Positions 39,391-47,572 of a DNA stretch of 64,000 nucleotides are shown here, piece after piece (within the stretch, counting starts at the first letter, position 1; each line of letters opens with the position of its first letter). The stretch is from Shewanella baltica. Its GTDB lineage: Bacteria; Pseudomonadota; Gammaproteobacteria; Enterobacterales; Shewanellaceae. The position numbers and the translations under genes were made by a program. The notes below the pieces were generated by a model. That model was not told the DNA's origin. It made no database searches and saw nothing but the letters and a program-made list of their open reading frames with translations. The DNA is taken from NCBI RefSeq assembly GCF_900456975.1, contig NZ_UGYM01000002.1, positions 4,774,001 to 4,838,000 of the forward strand, read 5' to 3'.

Positions 39391-39818
39391 TGTAAGGGAT
39401 GGCCGATAACGCCAATTTGCTTCTAGCAAAACGCCTTACACTCAGGGGAACTTGCCCCATCAGGACACAGTTTACATGATGTAAACTGTAGCAAAGGAAG
39501 CTATAAGCTTAGGATGCACTGGCTGGATGCTTGTTATCACTGGAAGGTACTTAAGTAACATGGATGGTTAACTAAACGTCAGTGATGACGATGCTATACA
39601 ATGATGTGTCGCGAGACCATCTACGGAAACTGTGGTCAGGATGGCGACAGAAAAAAATAAAGTGTCTGGAAGACCGTTAACAAAAATAATGCAGGGAAAG
39701 CAGTAAAAAAAAGAAGGATACCGACCGGGAAAGTCGCATAGCAAGTATGGATACTTGGAATCAGGATAAGGTGCTAAAGCACCCTTTGTAAGGCGGCAGT
39801 TTAACTGCCGCCTTTTTT
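39391..39818 (+). ncRNA. csrB/csrC: CsrA-sequestering RNA (CsrB/CsrC family)
   Basis: About 430 bases without a real frame but with 17 GGA triplets, many as CAGGA, AAGGA, TAGGAT, CTGGA or ATGGAT in hairpin-loop-like contexts, and a strong terminator. These are the marks of CsrB/CsrC RNAs, which soak up CsrA to relieve translational repression. In E. coli csrC lies between yihA (engB) and yihI, the same neighbours as here, so this is the positional counterpart of csrC. The 5' end is uncertain: candidates are TTGAAA at 39367 or a stronger TTGACA-17-TTTAAT at 39177-39205, which would give a longer RNA. Confidence 0.85.
39790..39818 (+). terminator. Terminator of the CsrB/C RNA
   Basis: AAGGCGGCAGTT (39790-39801) pairs with AACTGCCGCCTT (39803-39814), followed by Ts to 39818. 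A very stable plus-strand terminator. Confidence 0.92.
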
Positions 39819-39865
39819 CTTTGGTGTAAATACACCACCAGTGTCTAAAATGTGCACTCGACCAA

Positions 39866-39871
39866 TATAAT
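39866..39871 (+). promoter_or_regulatory. -10 element before the methyltransferase gene
   Basis: A perfect TATAAT hexamer (39866-39871) with a second TACAAT nearby (39875-39880), between the Csr RNA terminator and the ATG at 39912. It places transcription start after the GTG at 39852, supporting the ATG start. No good -35 was seen. Confidence 0.45.
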
Positions 39872-39911
39872 TGGTACAATCAAAGCCTTAATAACCACTT
39901 CAGCAGACTCA

Positions 39912-40550
39912 ATGCCCAGATGCCCTCTTTGTCATAACAGTCAGACACAACTCCTTCATCAAGATAAAAAACGGAGTTTTTATGTTTGCAAGACATGTGA
40001 GTTAACCTTTGCGGATGCCAATAGCCATTTACCACCCGCGGCAGAGAAACAAAGGTACGGTCGTTCACGCATAGCGTTGAAGCAAAAGCAGCTATCGCAA
40101 TTTATTTTGCCGCTGTTAGCGCAATTAGAGCAGCAGCAAGCTGGTAGTTTATTAGGATTGAATTTTGGACGCATACTCAATGATGAGAGTCTGGCGACCA
40201 TAGAAAATGCGGGCCACAAGTTAAACCAATACGATCCCTTTTTTGCCCCGAATCATGATGTGTTAAAGCAAGAATATGATTTTATCTGCTGTTATCGCGT
40301 TTTTGAACATTTTCAGTACCCAATAAAAGAGTGGGCCTTACTCTCTCGACTACTGCATTCTGGTGGTTGGTTAGCGATAAGCACACCGTTACTGACTGAA
40401 TTAGATGGTTTTGCTAAGTGGCATTACAAGAACAACCTCACCCATGTGAGCTTTTACCAGCGACAAACCTTCGAGTACCTAGCAAACAATAGCGATTTTG
40501 AACTATTATTTGCCGCAAAGGACCTCGTTTTGATGCAAAAAACATCATAA
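39912..40550 (+). CDS. Zinc-ribbon class I methyltransferase-like protein
   Basis: 212 residues. An N-terminal four-Cys zinc ribbon (CPLC ... CKTC, about 4-30) is followed by a Methyltransf_23-like domain: YDFICCYRVFEHFQYPIKEW and LLHSGGWLAISTPLL. The usual glycine-rich SAM loop is replaced by LLGLNFGRI, so cofactor binding may be altered or lost. The start is ATG 39912; a GTG 20 codons upstream precedes the likely promoter. It lies less than 100 bases after the Csr RNA terminator and 90 bases before yihI. Substrate unknown; possibly a non-catalytic homologue. Confidence 0.75.
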   Translation: MPRCPLCHNSQTQLLHQDKKRSFYVCKTCELTFADANSHLPPAAEKQRYGRSRIALKQKQLSQFILPLLAQLEQQQAGSLLGLNFGRILNDESLATIENAGHKLNQYDPFFAPNHDVLKQEYDFICCYRVFEHFQYPIKEWALLSRLLHSGGWLAISTPLLTELDGFAKWHYKNNLTHVSFYQRQTFEYLANNSDFELLFAAKDLVLMQKTS

Positions 40551-40640
40551 TCTGGTATAACACTCGGCCTAATTTCGCACCTTGTAGACAAGCTCAACCT
40601 TAGTCTGCGAGGCCATACGTTGTAAACAATTGAGAAGACC

Positions 40641-41201
40641 ATGTCTCGTAGCAAGAAAACACGCAAGGGCGGCGAGAACAGCCCTAAGTTACAGCCAAGA
40701 GTGAAGAAGCAAGATCGCGCTGTAGCGACTGGCAAACGTAAAGATTCTGGCAATAAATCAGGCAGTCGTCATAACGAAAGCTTAATTTTAGCGCAAGCGC
40801 CGCAACAGCAGGCAGCGAAGAAAAAAGACCCGCGTCATGGCAGCAAGAAGCCTATTGCTTTAGCGATTCCAGCGGCAGTGGTTACAGATAAAGCCGCTCA
40901 GCCAAAAGTGAAACAAGCGAAGCTGACTGACGAGCAAAAACTGCTGAAATTGGAAGAAGATCCAAGACTAAATCAGCTGTTAGATATGCTTGAAGAAGGC
41001 CGTGATCTCAACGATGTTGACCAAAAATGGTTAGATCAACAGCTGAATAAGATTGAAGCTCTGATGGTTAAACTGGGCATTAGCGATGATATGGATGATG
41101 ATGCACCTTCATCACCAGCTAAGTCTTTGTCTGACGATGAGTTGTTCGACAAGTTCGAATCAGGCGCTGACTTACTGAAAGATTATCAAGACAAGTTCTA
41201 A
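40641..41201 (+). CDS. yihI: Der GTPase-activating protein YihI
   Basis: 186 residues. The highly basic N-terminus (SRSKKTRKGG ... RVKKQDR) and acidic C-terminal region with LDQQLNKIEALMVKLGI match YihI, which stimulates GTP hydrolysis by Der (EngA) and so slows 50S assembly. In E. coli yihI also lies beside hemN and near yihA, and the same block is kept here. Confidence 0.93.
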   Translation: MSRSKKTRKGGENSPKLQPRVKKQDRAVATGKRKDSGNKSGSRHNESLILAQAPQQQAAKKKDPRHGSKKPIALAIPAAVVTDKAAQPKVKQAKLTDEQKLLKLEEDPRLNQLLDMLEEGRDLNDVDQKWLDQQLNKIEALMVKLGISDDMDDDAPSSPAKSLSDDELFDKFESGADLLKDYQDKF

Positions 41202-41275
41202 ACCTCTCAGTGCTAAGGCATAGGGAACTCAGTTTTTTAGCTGTGCTCCTTATGCCATTCATATAAGGAGTCTCT

Positions 41276-41743
41276 GTGTCTACGGCTATCATTATTCTCG
41301 GTTTTATCATCATAGTAGCGCTTAGTAGCTACGCCACCTTCTTAATCCTAAAACTCAAGCAGCAAAAAAAGCGTCAGCAGGCCGAACAAGCCGAGCGTGA
41401 AGTCACGGCGAATGCAAAACGCGCCCAAGTTTTAGATGATATCCGCTATATCGCCACAGCCATGATTGAAGACCGCTGTGAGATCTCTGAAGGCGTGGTC
41501 AGAATTGGGAGATTATTTGAAATCCTGTCATTGAGTGAGCGCGTGGCTCCTGATTACCCTTCATTATTCAAACACTTTGAGCTAATTAAAGATCATCCCA
41601 TCATGGATGCTCGCCAAGCCTTGCCTAAGCAAGAAAGGATGAAGTTAGACTTGATCAGAATGAAGTCCGAAGCGGCATTAGAGCAAGGCATTAGTGATGA
41701 TGCGAAAAAGCTGGCGGATTACCAAGCCAAAGCGATGCATTAA
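41276..41743 (+). CDS. DUF2489 family membrane protein
   Basis: 155 residues. One N-terminal TM (IIILGFIIIVALSSYATFLIL, about 5-25) precedes a charged, probably cytoplasmic, helix and a domain with DDIRYIATAMIEDRCEISEGVVRI, recognisable as DUF2489, of unknown function. GTG start supported by AAGGAG about 7 bases upstream. Between yihI and hemN in the same orientation. Confidence 0.85.
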   Translation: MSTAIIILGFIIIVALSSYATFLILKLKQQKKRQQAEQAEREVTANAKRAQVLDDIRYIATAMIEDRCEISEGVVRIGRLFEILSLSERVAPDYPSLFKHFELIKDHPIMDARQALPKQERMKLDLIRMKSEAALEQGISDDAKKLADYQAKAMH

Positions 41744-41759
41744 ACCCGCTCATTGTTAT

Positions 41760-41792
41760 ACCTCAAGACCACTTATGTTGTGGTTTTGAGGT
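41760..41792. terminator. Hairpin after the DUF2489 gene
   Basis: CCTCAAGACCAC (41761-41772) pairs, with one mismatch, with GTGGTTTTGAGG after a 7-nt loop. No T tract, so a weak terminator or 3' stabiliser. Confidence 0.5.
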
Positions 41793-42004
41793 CATCTCGA
41801 TAAAACCCACTCCAATCTTGCTCTGCTTTCTCCCGTGAGCCTGCGCACAAAACCACCACATATCGACAGACAAGCGTACTTTTTTGATAGATATTGCGTA
41901 ACTTCTAAAAAGACAGACGTCATTTTTACAACCTAGATCAAGGTTATTTACTTAAGAACCTTGCATACTTCGCTTGTTGCTAATTTACCCACGGAGGACA
42001 CGCC

Positions 42005-43381
42005 TTGAAGCAGCCCACTCAGATTAGCTGGGATCAGTCGATGATCGAAAAGTATAACTACAGCGGTCCCCGTTATACCTCTTACCCAACGGCATTGGAG
42101 TTCGATGACACATTCACCGAACAAAACCTGCTAACGGCCATTGAAAATAGCAAAAGCGATAAACTGTCGCTGTATATTCATATCCCGTTCTGCGCCAAGC
42201 TTTGTTATTACTGCGGCTGTAATAAAGTCATCACCCGCCACCAACACAAAGCCGATCAGTACATTGAATATTTAAGCCAAGAAATTATCAAACGTGCGCC
42301 CCTGTTTAAACATTACAGTGTGACCCAAATGCATTGGGGCGGCGGTACACCTACGTTCTTAAATCCTGAGCAGATTCTTAAACTTACGTCATTGATTAAA
42401 GCTAACTTTAACTTTGCGGAAGAAGGCGAGTACTCGATTGAAGTCGATCCTCGCGAGATAGAACTGTCAATGCTCGACACATTGAAAGAAGCGGGCTTCA
42501 ACCGGATCTCCATTGGCGTACAAGATTTCAATAAAGAAGTACAAATTGCCGTTAATCGCGAACAAGACGAGCAATTTATCTTCGACTTGATGGCCAAAGC
42601 GAAAGCCATGGGTTTTGTGTCAACCAACATAGATTTAATCTATGGTTTGCCACACCAAACGCCAGAAACCTTTGCCGTCACTATGCAGCGCGTTTTAGAT
42701 TTATCGCCTGACCGTCTATCGGTATTTAACTATGCTCACTTACCTGCGCGCTTTGCCGCTCAACGTAAGATCAAAGACGAGCATTTACCTTCGCCAAAAC
42801 AAAAACTCGAAATGCTGCACCAAACTATCGAGACCTTAACTGGCGCGGGCTACCAATATATCGGTATGGACCACTTTGCTAAACCCGATGACGAGTTAGC
42901 CAAGTTACAGCGCGAAGGTAGACTGCACCGCAACTTCCAAGGTTATACCACCCAAGAAGAATGCGATTTGTTAGGTCTTGGCGTGTCATCCATCAGCCAG
43001 ATTGGCGACTGCTATGCGCAAAACCAGAAAGATATCCGCCCTTACTATGAAGCCATAGATAAGGAAGGCCATGCTTTGTGGAAAGGTTGTAGCCTGAACC
43101 GTGACGATGAAATCCGCCGCGTAGTGATTAAACAGCTGATTTGCCATTTCGAACTGGATATGGCGAAAATTGATGAAAAATTGGGGATTAACTTCGAAAC
43201 CTATTTCGCGGAAGATCTTAAGTTAATGCAGACATTTATCGATGACAAGTTAGTTGAAATCGTCGACAGACAGATCACTATCAGCCCAACTGGCCGTTTA
43301 TTGATCCGCAATATCTGTATGTGCTTCGATCTTTACTATCGTCAAAAAGCACGTCAGCAACAGTTCTCGCGCGTGATCTAA
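42005..43381 (+). CDS. hemN: Oxygen-independent coproporphyrinogen III oxidase
   Basis: 458-residue radical SAM enzyme decarboxylating coproporphyrinogen III to protoporphyrinogen IX without O2, needed for anaerobic heme synthesis. Cluster motif C63AKLC67YYC70GC72, then MHWGGGTPTFL (SAM-binding GGGTP), SIEVDPREI and the VFNYAHLPARF region. It starts with TTG: GGAGG at 41993-41997 lies 7 bases upstream and the next residues KQPTQISWDQSMIEKY fit the family N-terminus. Full length. Confidence 0.95.
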   Translation: MKQPTQISWDQSMIEKYNYSGPRYTSYPTALEFDDTFTEQNLLTAIENSKSDKLSLYIHIPFCAKLCYYCGCNKVITRHQHKADQYIEYLSQEIIKRAPLFKHYSVTQMHWGGGTPTFLNPEQILKLTSLIKANFNFAEEGEYSIEVDPREIELSMLDTLKEAGFNRISIGVQDFNKEVQIAVNREQDEQFIFDLMAKAKAMGFVSTNIDLIYGLPHQTPETFAVTMQRVLDLSPDRLSVFNYAHLPARFAAQRKIKDEHLPSPKQKLEMLHQTIETLTGAGYQYIGMDHFAKPDDELAKLQREGRLHRNFQGYTTQEECDLLGLGVSSISQIGDCYAQNQKDIRPYYEAIDKEGHALWKGCSLNRDDEIRRVVIKQLICHFELDMAKIDEKLGINFETYFAEDLKLMQTFIDDKLVEIVDRQITISPTGRLLIRNICMCFDLYYRQKARQQQFSRVI

Positions 43382-43413
43382 AGCGCATATAGCTGCACTC
43401 GTGAACGCTCATA

Positions 43414-43443
43414 AAAAAATCCGACTCTAGAGTCGGATTTTTT
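43414..43443. terminator. Bidirectional terminator between hemN and add
   Basis: A perfect 30-base palindrome (AAAAAATCCGACTCT and complement) flanked by As and Ts, between convergent genes. Confidence 0.9.
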
Positions 43444-43475
43444 ATTTATAGCTATTTTTATTAATGACTCAGAGC

Positions 43476-44480
<1,005 letters not shown>

Positions 44481-44681
44481 CTATTTGAACTACCCAGCCA
44501 ATGCTTTTGTTATTTGGTCGCGGGCGGACACTAAGTTTAACACGCATTTTCAGGGGCATTTATGCGCCAAACGCATTTAAATTCACATTCAGTCACAATT
44601 CTGCTTAATATCCATACAAGGAACTGCCGTATTCATCAGGCATAATGACTTCAATAACAAAGAAAATATCAGAGATCGACT

Positions 44682-46493
44682 ATGCATAAACTCTTAACCC
44701 CCAGTTTATTGATATGCGCATTAAGCGCCTGCAGTGCCACTCAAATCACAGAAAATAGCCAAACCGCAGCGCCACAGGCAATATCGACAACACAATCGCA
44801 AGTTGAGCCCATAGCTCCCGCGCTGCAGGCGATTATCGACCAAAGCTGGCAATTACAGCTCAGCGCGAGTCCTGAAATGGCTTACAGCATGGGTGATGCC
44901 AGTGCCGCAGGAAAGTTATCGGATCTCTCGCCAGCTGCGCTCGCTAAGCTCAATCAAGGCCAAATCGCAGTATTAGCGCAGCTCAAAGCACTCGACCGCA
45001 GCAGTTTGAGTAAAGAAGATAAGATTAACGCTCAAATACTGGAAGATCAGATCCAAAACGATGTCGACCTGTATCGCTTTAAAGATTATTACTTGCCCAT
45101 TACCGCGGAAAGCGGCTTCCACGCTTATATCACCTCAATCGCACAGGGAAGATTCAACACCCTTGAGGATTACCGCAACTATATTGCCAAACTCAATGCA
45201 CTCCCGACCTATTTCGCCCAGCAAACTCACTGGCTGAAACAAGGATTAGCCGAGGGAATAACGCCGCCTAAAGTGACACTCAATGGCTTTGAAGACAGTA
45301 TCAGTGCTTATATCGTCCCTGTGGAAAAGAGCGGTTATTTCAAACCTTTTACCCAATACCCCAGCTATTTCACTGAAGCACAAAAAACTCAGCTGACCCA
45401 AGAAGGTCGCGCCTTAGTCGAGCAAAAAGTCCTACCGCTATATCAAAACTTCTATGATTTTATGACCAAAGAGTACATTCCCAATGCACGGGAAAATATC
45501 GCGGCCAGCAGCTTACCTAACGGTGCTGAGTTTTATGAGAATCGAGTTCGTTACTATACGACCTTGAATATGACGTCGGCAGAAGTGCATGAGCTGGGCT
45601 TAAAAGAAGTTAAGCGTATCCGCCAAGAGATGGAGCAAATCATCAAGTCCGTTGGCTTTAAAGGCAGCTTTGCCGACTTCTTACATTTCCTGCGGACCGA
45701 TCCCCAGTTCTACACCAGCAGTGCCGATCAGTTACTCAAAGAAGCGGCATTTATTGCCAAAAAAGCCGATGCCATGCTGCCTAAGTACTTCGGCAAACTT
45801 CCCCGTAAACCCTATGGTATAGCGCCAGTGCCCGCCGAAATTGCGCCGAAATACACCACAGGACGATATTCAGGATCGAACAGCGATGACGAACCCGGTT
45901 ACTACTGGGTCAACACTTATGCATTGGATAAGCGCCCACTCTACGAGTTAGAAGCTTTAACTTTGCACGAAGCCGTACCCGGTCATCATCTGCAAATTTC
46001 ACTCAACTCTGAGCTAACGTCACTCCCTGACTTCCGTCGTTATGGCTATATCTCTGCCTTCGGTGAAGGCTGGGGTCTGTATTGCGAATACTTAGGTTTG
46101 GAGGCTGGCTTCTACCAAGATCCATACAGTAACTTTGGCCGCCTAACCTATGAAATGTGGCGGGCGGCGCGTTTAGTCGTAGACACAGGCATGCATGCTC
46201 AAGGGTGGAGCCGTCAACAAGCCATCGACTTTATGGCCAGCAATACCGCGCTATCACTACACAATGTCACGACCGAAATTGACCGTTATATTTCGTGGCC
46301 AGGACAAGCTTTGTCCTACAAGATTGGCGAGTTAACGATCAAGCGGTTACGCGCTAAAGCAGAACAGGAACTCGGCGACAAGTTTGATATTCGCGCCTTC
46401 CACGACGCTGTGCTCGAAAATGGCTCAGTACCTATGTCGATCCTCGAACAGCAAATCAATGATTTTATTGAAGCTAAAAAGGCGATACGCTAA
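44682..46493 (+). CDS. DUF885 lipoprotein, putative zinc metallopeptidase-like
   Basis: 603 residues. The lipoprotein signal ends in the lipobox LSAC at about 14-17, so the mature protein is expected to be membrane-tethered in the periplasm. The C-terminal half is DUF885 with LTLHEAVPGHHLQ (a HEXXXH-like metal site) and FGEGWGLYCEYLG. Other DUF885 members are predicted carboxypeptidase-like enzymes; the substrate is unknown. Typical length for the family. A 15-bp stem hairpin follows. Confidence 0.87.
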   Translation: MHKLLTPSLLICALSACSATQITENSQTAAPQAISTTQSQVEPIAPALQAIIDQSWQLQLSASPEMAYSMGDASAAGKLSDLSPAALAKLNQGQIAVLAQLKALDRSSLSKEDKINAQILEDQIQNDVDLYRFKDYYLPITAESGFHAYITSIAQGRFNTLEDYRNYIAKLNALPTYFAQQTHWLKQGLAEGITPPKVTLNGFEDSISAYIVPVEKSGYFKPFTQYPSYFTEAQKTQLTQEGRALVEQKVLPLYQNFYDFMTKEYIPNARENIAASSLPNGAEFYENRVRYYTTLNMTSAEVHELGLKEVKRIRQEMEQIIKSVGFKGSFADFLHFLRTDPQFYTSSADQLLKEAAFIAKKADAMLPKYFGKLPRKPYGIAPVPAEIAPKYTTGRYSGSNSDDEPGYYWVNTYALDKRPLYELEALTLHEAVPGHHLQISLNSELTSLPDFRRYGYISAFGEGWGLYCEYLGLEAGFYQDPYSNFGRLTYEMWRAARLVVDTGMHAQGWSRQQAIDFMASNTALSLHNVTTEIDRYISWPGQALSYKIGELTIKRLRAKAEQELGDKFDIRAFHDAVLENGSVPMSILEQQINDFIEAKKAIR

Positions 46494-46500
46494 GTTAATC

Positions 46501-46540
46501 ACAACCATGGGAGTCGGTATTTTCAGACTCCCATGGTTGT
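46501..46540. terminator. Long hairpin between the DUF885 gene and pldB
   Basis: A perfect 15-bp stem (46501-46515 with 46526-46540) with a 10-nt loop, directly after the DUF885 stop. No long T tract follows. Confidence 0.6.
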
Positions 46541-46588
46541 CTGTTACACTCTAGCAAACCATTCAAGCCAAATGATTTGCGACTGAGT

Positions 46589-47572
46589 ATGAGCCAAGCC
46601 AAAGCGACATTTTCGACTGAACACGATTTAAATACCTCAGAGCAGCAAGCCTTCTGGCAAAGCGTTGTTCAAGACACGCTGATCACAGCTGATGGCATCA
46701 CGCTGGCTTATATGATGGTCAAACATCCCCAAGCGCATACCGCAATCGTTCTCAGTAGTGGCCGAGTTGAATCCTATTTAAAGTACCAAGAATTGGTATT
46801 CGACTTATACCAGCAGGGTTACTCAGTTTATGCCATAGATCACCGTGGCCAAGGATTGTCGGATCGTATGACAATTAATCCGCACATGGGTCATGTGCGA
46901 AGATTTAATGATTATATTGATGATTTTGCACTGTTTATGCAGAAGAAAGTGTTACCGCAAAACGACAAACAACTCATGCTACTTGGCCATTCAATGGGCG
47001 GCGCGATTGGCACTTTGTATCTCAAACAGCATCCCGATATTTTTACCGCAGCGGCATTTTCAGCGCCCATGTATGGCATCAAATTACCTATGCCAAAAGC
47101 ATTCGTGCGCTGGTTAGCAAGTAAGCTCGATACCACTCTCAATGGCGGCGAACCTAACTATGTGCTTGGAGGACAGAACTATAAACCGGTTCCCTTCAAA
47201 GGAAATGAGCTAACCCATTGCCAAAGTAGATACCAAGCCTATCGAGACTTGTATGACGCGGCCCCTAAGTTACAACTCGGTTCCCCAACTAACCGTTGGT
47301 TGACAGAGTCTTTAGATGCAGCAGACACCTGCGTACTGGCAACAGCGCAAATTCGCACGCCGATCCTGATACTGCAAGCGAGTGAAGATAAGATTGTTGA
47401 TAATGCAGCCCAGAATCTTGCGGTGAGCACTCATTGCCAATTGAAGGTGATCGCAGGGGCTGCCCATGAGATTTTTATGGAAAAAGACGCCTATCGGAAC
47501 CAAGCCTTAAATTATGCCCTCGACTTCTTTAAACGCTTCGCAATAAAGGACGAGGACAAACAAGCTGGATAA
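46589..47572 (+). CDS. pldB: Lysophospholipase L2
   Basis: 327-residue alpha/beta hydrolase of the PldB/monoglyceride lipase type. Nucleophile S135 in LLGHSMGG, oxyanion region VLSSGRVESYLKY, YAIDHRGQGLSDR and catalytic His in AAHEIFMEKD. Hydrolyses lysophospholipids at the inner membrane. The 3' end overlaps the convergent sensor gene by 44 bp. ATG 46589 is preferred to a TTG four codons upstream. Confidence 0.9.
   Translation: MSQAKATFSTEHDLNTSEQQAFWQSVVQDTLITADGITLAYMMVKHPQAHTAIVLSSGRVESYLKYQELVFDLYQQGYSVYAIDHRGQGLSDRMTINPHMGHVRRFNDYIDDFALFMQKKVLPQNDKQLMLLGHSMGGAIGTLYLKQHPDIFTAAAFSAPMYGIKLPMPKAFVRWLASKLDTTLNGGEPNYVLGGQNYKPVPFKGNELTHCQSRYQAYRDLYDAAPKLQLGSPTNRWLTESLDAADTCVLATAQIRTPILILQASEDKIVDNAAQNLAVSTHCQLKVIAGAAHEIFMEKDAYRNQALNYALDFFKRFAIKDEDKQAG

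Noticed and set aside
39568..39879. 103-codon minus-strand frame within the Csr RNA
   Set aside because: It covers the GGA-rich RNA and its terminator, has no ribosome-binding site and no recognisable protein features.
41884..41941. FNR-like sites (TTGATAGATATTGC and AGATCAA) upstream of hemN
   Set aside because: Each has only one good half-site of the TTGAT-N4-ATCAA consensus, so I cannot support FNR control from sequence alone.
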